From the NCBI RefSeq assembly GCF_006274605.1, contig NZ_CP040846.1, positions 1,371,041-1,435,040 on the forward strand: 64,000 nt of DNA, read 5' to 3'. This document shows, piece by piece, positions 8,069 through 16,763 of the stretch. Each line of letters starts with the position of its first letter. Position 1 is the stretch's first letter. The notes beneath the pieces are model-generated. The model searched no databases. It saw only the letters and a list, made by a program, of their open reading frames with translations, and was not told the DNA's origin. The stretch comes from Thermococcus indicus (GTDB taxonomy: Archaea; Methanobacteriota_B; Thermococci; Thermococcales; Thermococcaceae). The translations under genes and the position numbers were made by a program.

Positions 8069-9459
8069 TGGTGATGAGGGTTGGCCACGATGGTAAGACT
8101 TACATACTGGACGGTGAGCGCTTCCTCGTCTACGGAGGGACGCTCCAGTTCTTCAGGGTTCCAAGGAAGGACTGGGAGGACAGGCTGGAGAGGATGAAGG
8201 GGCACGGCCTCAACACTGTAGACACCTATGTCGCCTGGAACTGGCACGAGCCCGAGAAGGGGAGCTTCGACTTCACGGGGGAAACTCACCCGCAGAGGGA
8301 CCTAATCGGCTTCCTTGAGCTGGCCGAGAGGCTCGACCTCAAGGTCATCATCAGGCCCGGCCCCTACATCTGCGGCGAGTGGAGGAACGGCGGAATACCC
8401 GACTGGCTCATCGACGAACACCCGGAAATCCTGGCAAAGGGCCCCAACGGACCGCTTCCGAGGGATATCTACTACCCGCCGGTTACCTACCTCCACCCGG
8501 TCTATCTAAAGGCCGTCTCGGAATGGTACGATGCCGTTCTCCCGGTAATCAGGGACTACCTCTACACCAAAGGCGGGCCGATAATAAGTGTCTCCATAGA
8601 CGATGAGCCCTCCTACTGGGAGACGATATTCCAGCCCTTCCTGACCGATTACAACGACGTCATCGTTAAACCCGGCGGCCTCTGGGAGGAGTGGCTTAGG
8701 CGTAACTACTCCCTTGACGAGCTGGGCGAGCGCTACGGAATTCCCATAGGCGACTACTCCGAGGTCTACGCCCCGGCGAGCGAGAACGAGCCCCTGCCGA
8801 AGATACTCGACTGGCACCACTTCAAGATATGGATGACGAACCGCTACGTCGAAACCCTCTACAACCACCTCAAACGCTACATTGACATTCCAATAAGCAT
8901 ACTCGACCCCTACCTGCTCTTGGCGGCGTGGAGGCACTTCTACCGCTACGTCAGGGAGAAGAACCTCGACATACACCTCTGGACCGAGTTCTGGTACTCC
9001 TTCTACCGCTCCTTCGACCTGAAGGAGGACAGGCTCGGGCACGTCTATTATAAAACCGGAATCTACCGCTTCTATCGGAGAAAACTTGGAACGCCACCTC
9101 TCAGCATAGAGACGCAGGCTTCCCTGGCCCACACGATAGAGCCCGACGAGGCCGAGCACCTCTACTCGCTGATAGCTTCCCTTGGAATCCACAACATCAA
9201 CTACTACCTCTACGTCGGCGGCGAAAACCCGAGGGGCTACGAGTCCCACAACGGAATCACCTGGGACGTTTACTCGCCGATAGGCCTCGACGGGAGCGAG
9301 AGGCCCCACGTTGGGCCAATAAAGTGGCTCGGCGAGTTCCTGCTCAACAACCCGGACTTCGTTAATTCGGAGCTCAGGCCGAGGGTTGCCTTCGGAACCT
9401 ACGAGCCCTACGAGGCGGTTTCGCTGTTCGGCCTCAGGGGGGCCTTACCGAGAGCGTGA
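8068..9459 (+). CDS. glmA: Exo-beta-D-glucosaminidase GlmA, 5' part of frameshifted gene
   Basis: This is the catalytic part of the GH35-like exo-beta-D-glucosaminidase that cleaves chitobiose-derived glucosamine dimers to glucosamine. The TIM barrel begins at residue 1. The acid/base motif is SIDDEPS (Asp179-Glu180 from this start) and the nucleophile is Glu348 in PLSIETQ. These match the positions reported for the T. kodakarensis enzyme (about 786 residues) to within one residue. The frame breaks after LFGLRG: the G run at 9437-9442 has six Gs, and a seventh restores reading into the next segment. The start overlaps the glmD stop (TGATG at 8066-8070). Confidence 0.88.
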   Translation: MVMRVGHDGKTYILDGERFLVYGGTLQFFRVPRKDWEDRLERMKGHGLNTVDTYVAWNWHEPEKGSFDFTGETHPQRDLIGFLELAERLDLKVIIRPGPYICGEWRNGGIPDWLIDEHPEILAKGPNGPLPRDIYYPPVTYLHPVYLKAVSEWYDAVLPVIRDYLYTKGGPIISVSIDDEPSYWETIFQPFLTDYNDVIVKPGGLWEEWLRRNYSLDELGERYGIPIGDYSEVYAPASENEPLPKILDWHHFKIWMTNRYVETLYNHLKRYIDIPISILDPYLLLAAWRHFYRYVREKNLDIHLWTEFWYSFYRSFDLKEDRLGHVYYKTGIYRFYRRKLGTPPLSIETQASLAHTIEPDEAEHLYSLIASLGIHNINYYLYVGGENPRGYESHNGITWDVYSPIGLDGSERPHVGPIKWLGEFLLNNPDFVNSELRPRVAFGTYEPYEAVSLFGLRGALPRA

Positions 9460-10421
9460 ACCTCAACGAGTACATCCTGGGCGAGCGTGGGCTTTTGACG
9501 CTCCTCGCCATGAGCAACGTTCCCTTCGACGTCATTGACCTTGAGGAGGCATCTTTTGATGAGATGCTCTCCTACGACCAGCTCTGGGTCTACAGTCTCG
9601 ACTTTCTCTCAAGGGAAGTCCAGGACAAGCTCGTCGAGTTCGTTGCCAAAGGGGGGAACCTCGTAATCCTCCCGATGCTTCCCTACCTCGACGAGAACAT
9701 GAAGCCCTATTCGGCCTTGGTGGAGTTCCTCGGCGTTGAGGTTGAGAGAGTCAATGCTAGAGACAACCCGAGGCTGATTCAGTTCACGAGCGTATCATCG
9801 GAGGGAATAGACAGGATGCTCGTCAGGAACACCGTGAGGGAAGTTAGGGGTGGGGAACCCTTCGTCTTCCACTACGGAAAACCGGTGGGAACGTTCGTGA
9901 GGAGAGGAAAGGGAAGTGCAATCGTCCTCGGCTTCAGGCTGCAGTACTACACCAGCCACCACGACCTTCACAGGAAGTTCGTGGACAAGCTTTTGGCGAT
10001 GCAGGGAGTTGAGAGGGACTTCGAGGTAACCGACAGGGACATGATAGCGATTCCGCGCGGGAACTACCTCGTCCTGCTGAACCCGAGGGGGCACAGGGTC
10101 TTTGGGAAGGTGAGGTACAGGGACGTTGAGATTCCACAGCTCCTCGACGGGATAGAGATGGGGAAGCGCGGTGCCCTCTTCCTGCCCTTTGGAGTTAAAG
10201 CTGGGGACGTTGAGGTCGTTTACTCAACGGCAACCCTACTCGGCAGGGACGGGGATGTGCTCCACCTCAGCAACCATCTCTCCGGCATGAGTGAAGTGGC
10301 GCTGAGGAACGTTGATGAGGTCCGGGTCATCAGTGGAAAAATCGTGGACGAGTCACTCTCCGATGGGGTTCTTACCATTGTGGTCGAGCACAGGCCTGGA
10401 AGCTTTGAGCTGGAGTTCTGA
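9456..10421 (+). CDS. glmA: Exo-beta-D-glucosaminidase GlmA, 3' part (beta-domains)
   Basis: This is the C-terminal 321 residues of GlmA, covering the glutaminase-like trimerisation domain and the beta-sandwich. It lies in the +1 frame relative to the 5' part. The GTG at 9456 overlaps the upstream TGA (GTGA), so a separate polypeptide could be made by re-initiation. There is no separate promoter and no strong ribosome site, and sequence continuity across the G run argues that this was one gene. No other stop interrupts the segment, so the break is recent, programmed or a sequencing error. Confidence 0.85.
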   Translation: MNLNEYILGERGLLTLLAMSNVPFDVIDLEEASFDEMLSYDQLWVYSLDFLSREVQDKLVEFVAKGGNLVILPMLPYLDENMKPYSALVEFLGVEVERVNARDNPRLIQFTSVSSEGIDRMLVRNTVREVRGGEPFVFHYGKPVGTFVRRGKGSAIVLGFRLQYYTSHHDLHRKFVDKLLAMQGVERDFEVTDRDMIAIPRGNYLVLLNPRGHRVFGKVRYRDVEIPQLLDGIEMGKRGALFLPFGVKAGDVEVVYSTATLLGRDGDVLHLSNHLSGMSEVALRNVDEVRVISGKIVDESLSDGVLTIVVEHRPGSFELEF

Positions 10422-10434
10422 CTCCACTGCCCCT

Positions 10435-11580
10435 TCACGCCTTTTTATTCTGGGCTCTGAGAGTATCGAGGACTTCTTCAAAGGGGGCATTGGTCTTAAG
10501 GGCCATTGGCGAGAAGTGGGTCCTCGTCGCGGAGTAGCCTTTCCCGCGAAGAATCTCGATTATATCTGCGAGCTTCCCGACCTGGAGGCCGTTTCTCCTC
10601 GCGAGGGCGTGGGTGTCGTAGTGGAACGGAACGTCGAGTTCCCCGGCGAGAGTTTCGAGGAACGGGAGCGTCTTTCTGTGGGCGAGGGAGTATCCCCTGG
10701 CCAGATCAAGCATTTCATCGACGAACCCCTGGCTCTTCAGCGGGCCGAGCCAGAGGGGTCCGTGTGTGCCCGGCTTTCCGGGCATGAAGGAGTTCTCATA
10801 CTCAAACCTGCCGTTCTCGTCCTGCCACAGATAGCCGAGGTTCGAGAGGCTCCCGTCGGCCTTCCTCGCACCGCTCCTTAGCCTCAGAAAGGCCCTGAAG
10901 TAGTGGTCGCGGTAGTAAGCCAGCAGAACCTCGACGCCGAGATCGTACTTGGCGGCGTACCTGACGACGGTTCCGATGAGTATCCTCAAACCGACCTCAT
11001 GGCAGAGCTCGCCCCTTATCGGTTCCGCCAGGTACTTCCTGCGGCAGGCGTGCCGGTAGGCGCCGCAGAGGACGCCGGTATCGGTGGCTGTGACCGCCAA
11101 AACGCCCCTTCTCCTGACACTCCTCAGGGCGGTGTCGAGAAACTCCATCGGGGATCCGAAGGGGTCGAGGTCGAGGAAATCAAAGTACCTGAACTTCTCG
11201 GCCATGAGTCTGTTGGCATCGTCGAGGTTAGCCACAACCTCTTTCTCTCCTCGAAAAGCGATCCTCTTCTCACTTATCCACTCCCCCTCGATGCCGAGGT
11301 TCAGCCGGACGTTTTCCAGGATCAGCTTGAAGGCCTCCTCGCTTATGTCGTTGAGCCAGACCTCCTCAGCCTGCGTTTCAAGGGCGTAGCGGATGCCCCT
11401 TATTCCGGTTGCGGAGAGGGCATCGAGAACCCTCTTTGGTTTGAGCACCCCCACGGCCAGGACGCTTATATCCCGGTTTAAGGCCATGACCGGGTTGTAG
11501 AAGACCGGGGCGTCGTATATCCTCTCCGCCTTCGGGACAAGGATTTTTGCAAGACCCTCGCGCACCTCGACGAACTCCAT
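10435..11580 (-). CDS. trm1: tRNA (guanine26-N2)-dimethyltransferase
   Basis: This class I SAM methyltransferase (381 residues) makes m2,2G26 in tRNA. It shows the Trm1 hallmarks: the [12 protein letters not shown] opening, the [16 protein letters not shown] loop, the catalytic DPFGSP motif and the [11 protein letters not shown] strand. The ATG at 11580 is chosen over upstream in-frame starts because GGTGAG precedes it and the family begins MEFVEV. It lies 46 bases downstream of the L35Ae gene on the same strand and converges on glmA. Confidence 0.94.
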   Translation of the reverse strand: MEFVEVREGLAKILVPKAERIYDAPVFYNPVMALNRDISVLAVGVLKPKRVLDALSATGIRGIRYALETQAEEVWLNDISEEAFKLILENVRLNLGIEGEWISEKRIAFRGEKEVVANLDDANRLMAEKFRYFDFLDLDPFGSPMEFLDTALRSVRRRGVLAVTATDTGVLCGAYRHACRRKYLAEPIRGELCHEVGLRILIGTVVRYAAKYDLGVEVLLAYYRDHYFRAFLRLRSGARKADGSLSNLGYLWQDENGRFEYENSFMPGKPGTHGPLWLGPLKSQGFVDEMLDLARGYSLAHRKTLPFLETLAGELDVPFHYDTHALARRNGLQVGKLADIIEILRGKGYSATRTHFSPMALKTNAPFEEVLDTLRAQNKKA

Positions 11581-11626
11581 CATCTCACCGGAGAAAGAAA
11601 AGGTTGGGAGGTTTAAAGGGTTGCGC

Positions 11627-11893
11627 TCAAAGAATCTCGACGTAGTCACCGACCGCCTGTCCTGGCAGGCCGGGTTTGAAGTAGGCCTTCACCTCGCCCC
11701 GGTTGCCGTGGGGCTTGAGAATCTTTCCGAACATCTTCCTGCCGGTCGGGGTCCTCCAGACGACCTTTCTGCCTATGAGCCTTGAAGCGGCGTTCCTGTC
11801 ATCGATGCCGAGGGGCTTCAGAATCATGTGGTGGTTGTCCTGGTGCTCCTTCGTTCCCGCGTAGGCAAGGATGAGAGCCTTCCCCCTGGCCAT
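11627..11893 (-). CDS. rpl35ae: Large ribosomal subunit protein L35Ae (eL33)
   Basis: This small basic ribosomal protein (88 residues) is recognised by the [14 protein letters not shown] opening, the central [13 protein letters not shown] and the [13 protein letters not shown] stretch typical of eukaryotic/archaeal eL33. The ATG at 11893 follows GGTGGGGAC; an upstream in-frame ATG at 11908 would add five residues not seen in the family. It probably forms a short operon with trm1. Confidence 0.93.
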   Translation of the reverse strand: MARGKALILAYAGTKEHQDNHHMILKPLGIDDRNAASRLIGRKVVWRTPTGRKMFGKILKPHGNRGEVKAYFKPGLPGQAVGDYVEIL

Positions 11894-11934
11894 CGTCCCC
11901 ACCTCCACCGGATGGGGTTCGCGGGCAGGTATTT

Positions 11935-12603
11935 TTAAGTTTTATCCCCTCCAGCGCAGGCTGAGAGCCCGTCGTCTATCTCCAGTATCTCACGGAGGGA
12001 TTTAATTTTGAGGAAGTTCTGCCTCTCGAAAAGCAGTGCAACGTCGCTTTTGTAGGGGGAAGCCTTCTGAACCAGGAGCGTGTTCTCGTCGAGAATGTAG
12101 GTGAACCTGCTCGGACTGTCGTCCACCCAGACGAAGGGCTCGTCGGGGTAAAGCTCCCGTAGGTTCTCAAACTTCTTGAGCATGTCCTTTGTGCCCCTGA
12201 AGGTTATCACCTCATCGAACTCGTCGTACCAGTTTGTCTTCTTCATGAAGATGACCTTTCCGCCGGGGTATGTGTGCTCGCCTGAGAAGCTGATGACGTG
12301 GCGCCCTCGTTTTCTCAGCGTTCGGACAACGTTCCGGGAGTGTGGGAAATCCTTGATGTACCTGGGCATGAGCTTGTAGTACTCGTGTATCGTGCCCTGG
12401 GCAACGAGCTCGTGAATGACTCCAAGGTACTGGTAGGTGAGCTTGCCCTTGATGAAGAGGAAAAGCGCCTTGTAGTAGTCGTCGTAGAGGTCGCTCTCTA
12501 TGACCGCTGGAACGGTCTTTTCGATTGCTATGCGGAGGGCCTTCTCAACCGCGCCCGTGCTGTCAACGAGGGTTCCGTCGAAGTCGAACAGATAAACCGT
12601 CAT
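11935..12603 (-). CDS. HAD-superfamily hydrolase
   Basis: This 222-residue haloacid dehalogenase-type phosphatase has motif [10 protein letters not shown] at residues 7-15 and a helical cap at about 20-90. Motif II is in HVISFSGE, motif III around KKTNWYDEF, and motif IV is [11 protein letters not shown]. Substrate cannot be deduced; the family includes phosphoglycolate phosphatases and nucleotidases. It is monocistronic and divergent from the prolidase gene. Confidence 0.82.
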   Translation of the reverse strand: MTVYLFDFDGTLVDSTGAVEKALRIAIEKTVPAVIESDLYDDYYKALFLFIKGKLTYQYLGVIHELVAQGTIHEYYKLMPRYIKDFPHSRNVVRTLRKRGRHVISFSGEHTYPGGKVIFMKKTNWYDEFDEVITFRGTKDMLKKFENLRELYPDEPFVWVDDSPSRFTYILDENTLLVQKASPYKSDVALLFERQNFLKIKSLREILEIDDGLSACAGGDKT

Positions 12604-12722
12604 GTACCTAGTACTCCCGCGGGATTATAACCTTTTCCTGAGGAGAAGCCGCTGGTTTTCGTCGGTAGTCTGCCGAAAGGGTTTTATTGCAATGACGATT
12701 ACAAATGCCCGGTGATTAAAAG

Positions 12723-13769
12723 ATGAGGATTGACAGGCTCAAGGAGTTCATATCCGAAAACGAACTCGATGGAGTTCTAATTACCGGGAAGGAGAACCTC
12801 TTTTACTTCACCGGCAGCTTCCCGGTTCTCGGCGGCTACCTCGTCGTCACCCCTGACGATGCCCTCTTCATCGTCCCCGAGCTGGAGTACGAGGAGACAA
12901 GGGAAACCTCAAGGGTTCCCGTCGAAAAATTCAAGACCGGAAAGGAGCTCTACGAGAGACTTTCCTCCTTCAAGCTGAGGAAGCTTGGCATAGAGGGCAG
13001 AACGAGCTTCTCAACCATCCAGACGCTCAAAGAGAAGGTGGGCGCCGCGGATTTCGTCCCGGTCGATGACGTGGTGAAAGAGCTCCGCATAATCAAGACC
13101 CCCGAGGAGATTGAGGTCATAAAGGCCGCCTGCGGGATAGCGGACATGGCCATGATGGCCGCTTTGGAGGAGATAAGCGAGGGCAAGCGCGAGAGGGAGA
13201 TAGCGGCGAAAATGGAGTACGTCATGAAAATGAACGGTGCCGAAAAGCCGGCCTTCGACACGATAATAGCCAGCGGCTGGAGGGCGGCCCTGCCGCACGG
13301 CCTGGCCAGCGACAAGAGGATAGAAAAGGGAGACCTTGTCGTCATCGACGAGGGGGCGCTTTACAGGCACTACCACTCTGACACCACGAGGACGATAGTC
13401 GTGGGCAGTCCGAACGAGAAGCAGAAGGACATCTACTACGCCGTCCTCGAGGCCCAGAGGAAAGGCGTCGAGGCGGCCAGGCCCGGAATGACGGCCAAGG
13501 AGCTCGACACCATCGTCAGGGACGTAATCAAGGAGTACGGCTACGGCGACTACTTCATACACTCCACTGGACATGGCGTCGGCCTTGAGATACACGAGTG
13601 GCCGAGGGTCAGCCAGTTCGACGAGACGGAACTCAAACCGGGGATGGTTATAACCATCGAGCCCGGAATATACCTGCCCAAGTTCGGAGGCGTTAGGATA
13701 GAGGACACCATCCTCATCACGGAGAACGGCGCCGAGAGGCTCACCAGGACCGAGAGGGAGCTTATTTAG
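12723..13769 (+). CDS. pepQ: Xaa-Pro dipeptidase (prolidase)
   Basis: This M24-family metalloprotease of 348 residues hydrolyses dipeptides with C-terminal proline. It has an N-terminal creatinase-like domain (1-120) and a pita-bread domain. The dinuclear metal ligands are visible: Asp in VVIDEGA, Asp in HSDTTR, His in STGHGVG, Glu in TIEPGIY and Glu in VRIEDT. Length and motifs match the characterised Pyrococcus furiosus enzyme. A TATA-like GGGTTTTATTGC and GGTGATT lie upstream. Confidence 0.95.
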   Translation: MRIDRLKEFISENELDGVLITGKENLFYFTGSFPVLGGYLVVTPDDALFIVPELEYEETRETSRVPVEKFKTGKELYERLSSFKLRKLGIEGRTSFSTIQTLKEKVGAADFVPVDDVVKELRIIKTPEEIEVIKAACGIADMAMMAALEEISEGKREREIAAKMEYVMKMNGAEKPAFDTIIASGWRAALPHGLASDKRIEKGDLVVIDEGALYRHYHSDTTRTIVVGSPNEKQKDIYYAVLEAQRKGVEAARPGMTAKELDTIVRDVIKEYGYGDYFIHSTGHGVGLEIHEWPRVSQFDETELKPGMVITIEPGIYLPKFGGVRIEDTILITENGAERLTRTERELI

Positions 13770-13820
13770 TTTTCCAAAACTTTTATTTACGTCTTTTGTA
13801 AAGAGTCGCCGGGAGAAGAA

Positions 13821-13994
13821 ATGGGGTTATCAAATTTCATATCACCAAATGCCGAGGATCCAAAGATTAAGAACTTTGATGGTTACTTTGATGTTAGTTC
13901 ATCAGAACTTCAATTGCTGCTCAATGAGCTTGAGGACGCCAAGAGAAACGGTATTAAACTGGAGCAGTTGATGGAGGTGAGAGAGTGCAGATAA
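13821..13994 (+). CDS. Small hypothetical protein coupled to pelota (57 aa)
   Basis: This short reading frame (MGLSNFISPNAEDPKIKNFD onward, ending LEQLMEVRECR) has GGGAG five bases upstream of its ATG. It overlaps the pelota GTG start by 10 bases, which suggests translational coupling. The middle (SSSELQLLLNELEDAKRNGIK) predicts an amphipathic helix. Codon use is AT-rich (TTA, TCA, AAT, ATA) compared with its neighbours. I do not recognise the family. Confidence 0.5.
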   Translation: MGLSNFISPNAEDPKIKNFDGYFDVSSSELQLLLNELEDAKRNGIKLEQLMEVRECR

Positions 13995-15058
13995 TCCACC
14001 AGGACGTCAAGGAGGGCAAGATAAAGGTCAAGGCCGAGACACTCGATGACCTCTGGCACCTCTACCACATCATAGACCCGGGCGACGTTGTTTATGCCAA
14101 AACGCTCAGGAAGCAGGCCCAGAGGAGCGATTCTCTCAGGGCAGAGAAGGTCGAGGTTATTCCGGTCTTCCTCGGAGTTAGGGCCGAGAAAATAAACTTC
14201 CACAAGTTCGCCAACCAGGTCCGCGTCACAGGGCCGATAGTCTACGCCAGCAGGGACGACGTCCCCCTCGGCAAGTACCACACGATAGCGATAGAGGAAG
14301 GCACGGTCGTTACCATACAGAAGCCCCGCTGGAAGGAGCACCACATCGAGCGCCTTAAGGAGGCCGTGGAAGCTTCAAAGCGCGCCCGTGTCATGATAGT
14401 CGTCATAGACGACGGCGAGGCGGATATGGCGATAATCAGGGAGTACGGCGTCGAGATACTCAAGGGGATACGCTACAACCTCGGCGGGAAGAGGTACAGC
14501 ACAAACCGCGAGAGCGAGGAGAAGAAGTTCTTCCACGATGTCGCCAAGAGCATGGAGGAGATAATAAGCAGGGAGGGCATAGAGAAGGCCATCGTGGCCG
14601 GCCCTGGCTTCGTCAAGGAGGACTTCTACAAGTTCCTGCGCGAGAACTACGGGGAGCTGGCAAAAAAGGTTGCCATCGAGGACACGAGCGTAACCGGGAG
14701 GACGGGCATCTACGAGGTCATCAAGCGCGGAACGGTTGACAAGGTCTACCACGAGAACCGCGTTGCTAAAGAGGTCCAGCTCGTCGAAAAGGTTCTCGAA
14801 AACGTGGCGAGGAACAACGGTCTGGCCGCTTACGGACTCAAAGAGGTTGAGGAGGCCGTCAATTACGGCGCTGTTGAGACGCTCCTGGTTCTCGACGAGC
14901 TCCTCAAGGGGGAGCACAGGGAGAAAATCGAGGAGCTAATGGACGCGGTGAGGTATTCGAGGGGTGAGGTCGTGGTCGTTAGCTCGGAGCACGAGGGCGG
15001 CGACAAGCTGAAGGCCCTTGGCGGCCTGGCGGCGCTGCTGAGGTTCAGGATTAGGTGA
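13985..15058 (+). CDS. pelA: mRNA surveillance / ribosome rescue factor pelota (aPelota)
   Basis: This Dom34/pelota protein (357 residues) acts with aEF1A/ABCE1 on stalled ribosomes. The Sm-like N domain spans residues 1-130 (ETLDDLWHLYHIIDPGD, KTLRKQAQ) and the eRF1-like central domain about 135-260. The C domain about 265-355 includes AVETLLVLDEL. It lacks the GGQ of release factors, as expected. The GTG start at 13985 is used because MQIIHQDVKEGKIKVKAET is the family's usual beginning. Confidence 0.95.
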   Translation: MQIIHQDVKEGKIKVKAETLDDLWHLYHIIDPGDVVYAKTLRKQAQRSDSLRAEKVEVIPVFLGVRAEKINFHKFANQVRVTGPIVYASRDDVPLGKYHTIAIEEGTVVTIQKPRWKEHHIERLKEAVEASKRARVMIVVIDDGEADMAIIREYGVEILKGIRYNLGGKRYSTNRESEEKKFFHDVAKSMEEIISREGIEKAIVAGPGFVKEDFYKFLRENYGELAKKVAIEDTSVTGRTGIYEVIKRGTVDKVYHENRVAKEVQLVEKVLENVARNNGLAAYGLKEVEEAVNYGAVETLLVLDELLKGEHREKIEELMDAVRYSRGEVVVVSSEHEGGDKLKALGGLAALLRFRIR

Positions 15059-15419
15059 GTCTGGAACCCACAAATTCAAGGACGAGCTCGGCCAGTTTTA
15101 TCGCATTTTCTGCCTCTTCTTTGTCCGGTTCGTGAATGGTTGGATATCTCGCCTCGACGGCATAGGCGGTTAGAAGATCCACATCATTATCGAAGAGTTT
15201 CAAGAATTCAGAATCCACCTCGGCACACAGGAGTATGAGTTCCCCGATGTCGTGGGTTCGTTTGATGGGTTTCCCCTTTGATATCAAAAACGCCTTCAAA
15301 GCCTTTTCAGCGCACTGCTGAGCGTGGAAGGTCGCGTAGTCATAGAAGTCAAGAGAAAGGCTGTTTCTGGCCAGCACAAGGTCTTTTTCGGCCTTTTTGA
15401 GCCATTCCCTAAAGCTCAA
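15051..15419 (-). CDS. HEPN domain protein (toxin-type RNase candidate)
   Basis: This 122-residue all-helical HEPN protein has the opening FREWLKKAEKDLVLARNSL and the CAEKALKAFLI helix. The RX4H motif (RYPTIH) is the ribonuclease signature of HEPN toxins. The TTG start overlaps the stop of the nucleotidyltransferase gene (TTGA). The 3' end overlaps the convergent pelota gene by eight bases. Together with the MNT partner this is a HEPN/MNT toxin-antitoxin module. Confidence 0.86.
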   Translation of the reverse strand: MSFREWLKKAEKDLVLARNSLSLDFYDYATFHAQQCAEKALKAFLISKGKPIKRTHDIGELILLCAEVDSEFLKLFDNDVDLLTAYAVEARYPTIHEPDKEEAENAIKLAELVLEFVGSRLT

Positions 15420-15733
15420 ATTTTCACACCCTCCCGAAGGGCGTAGTAGTAAACAAAACCTGTATCATCCTTGACCTTTTCGAGCTCATCGCTTGAGATA
15501 AACAGGACATCCACCTTGATTCCTTTTAACAGAAGCTCCCTGTGTATCATTTTGTACGCTTCCAGCTCTATCTTTCTCTTTAATGGCCTGGATAGAACCA
15601 CCAAAACATCCCAATCACTGTCGGTTCTAAAATCACCCCTGGCTCGGGAACCGAAGAGGATTATATCATTGACCTCTAGGCCAAGCTGTCTTGATACCTT
15701 GAGAATCACATCCCGGATAATCTCCCGGCTCAT
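15416..15733 (-). CDS. MNT-type nucleotidyltransferase (antitoxin of HEPN pair)
   Basis: This 105-residue minimal nucleotidyltransferase has the pol-beta motif FGSRARGDFRTDSDWDVLV at about residues 26-44, with both catalytic Asp in SDWD. In characterised HEPN/MNT systems this protein neutralises the HEPN RNase by AMPylating it. It is first in a two-gene operon ending at the HEPN gene. Confidence 0.88.
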   Translation of the reverse strand: MSREIIRDVILKVSRQLGLEVNDIILFGSRARGDFRTDSDWDVLVVLSRPLKRKIELEAYKMIHRELLLKGIKVDVLFISSDELEKVKDDTGFVYYYALREGVKI

Positions 15734-15758
15734 GGTCAGTACTACGCCCTCTTGGTAT

Positions 15759-16763
15759 TTATCCTTTGCCGTACAGCCCCATGTAGGGGTCGCTCTTAAA
15801 CGTTGGAAACTCTCTTTCTTCCCCGTTTTCGATTAGGATGCGCTTCTTATCGGCGGTAAACTCGCCCAGCTCGAATGCAATAATTCCATTTTTGTTGAAT
15901 TCTTTAATCAGGGAACCAACGTTCTCGGGGGGAACTATCGCTATCACCGTGCCGGTGGACGAAACGCCCCACGGATCGAGGCCGTAGAAGTCGAGGACCT
16001 TCCTCACGAGGGGGTCCAGGTGGAGCTTCTCGGCGTGAACTGTGAAGCCGACCCCGGAGTTGTCGGCTATCTCGTGGAGGGCGGTTAAACCGCCCTCAGT
16101 GGCATCGTGCATGCCCCTGACAAAGGGTCTGGCCGCTAAAGCATCAGGAACTGCGGTTTCGAAGCGGTAGAGCCCCCTGAGGAGCTGGATTTCCCTGGAA
16201 GAGAGGAGCTTTCTAAGCTCGTCCTCCCGGAAGTACGCCGCGGAGACCGCGAACTCAAGACCGACCTTGCCGGTCACGACTATCCTGTCACCGGGCTTTG
16301 CAAGCGGAAGCCTCAGCTGGTCCTTCTTCACAAGACCCATCGCGGTGGTGGTGACGGTTGGCTCGGCTACGCTCGGATAAACGCCCGTGTGGCCGCCGAT
16401 TATCGCGCTCCCGTACTTCCGGCATTCCGCGTTTAAGTCGCGCATCGTCTTTTCGAGAAAACCCTTCTCGCTTCCGGGGGGAAGGATGATATCAACCACC
16501 AGCCACCTCGGCCTCGCCCCGAAAACCGCCACATCGCTGGCCGCGAAGTGGTACGAGAAAAATCCAAAGGTTTCCCCGGGGACGCCGAGGGTGGGGTCGG
16601 TGGCGATCACAAGGTAGTGGTCGTGGTCGTATTCGAGGACGGCCGAGTCAAAGCCCTCCCTGGGCCCGTACACCACGTTCATATCCTCCACGCCCAGGTT
16701 TGGGAATACAACATCGTGCAGAACGTCATTCCTCAGTTTTCCGAGCGGAAGCTTCACCTTCAT
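15759..16763 (-). CDS. PurM-superfamily (AIR synthase/HypE-like) protein
   Basis: This 334-residue protein has the two-domain PurM fold: an N-terminal ATP-binding half with the Asp-containing VIATDPTLG and IIGGHTGVYP loops, and a C-terminal half beginning near GDRIVVTGKVG. It resembles HypE, ThiL and SelD but ends in DPYMGLYGKG without the terminal Cys that HypE needs. True hydrogenase-maturation HypE is therefore unlikely. Its 5' end overlaps the PP-loop ATPase gene by 38 bases, so the two may cooperate. The start at 16763 follows a run of six Gs. Confidence 0.75.
   Translation of the reverse strand: MKVKLPLGKLRNDVLHDVVFPNLGVEDMNVVYGPREGFDSAVLEYDHDHYLVIATDPTLGVPGETFGFFSYHFAASDVAVFGARPRWLVVDIILPPGSEKGFLEKTMRDLNAECRKYGSAIIGGHTGVYPSVAEPTVTTTAMGLVKKDQLRLPLAKPGDRIVVTGKVGLEFAVSAAYFREDELRKLLSSREIQLLRGLYRFETAVPDALAARPFVRGMHDATEGGLTALHEIADNSGVGFTVHAEKLHLDPLVRKVLDFYGLDPWGVSSTGTVIAIVPPENVGSLIKEFNKNGIIAFELGEFTADKKRILIENGEEREFPTFKSDPYMGLYGKG

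Noticed and set aside
15759-16763. Annotation as hydrogenase maturation factor HypE
   Set aside because: The C-terminus lacks the essential terminal cysteine, so only the PurM/AIR-synthase superfamily call is kept.
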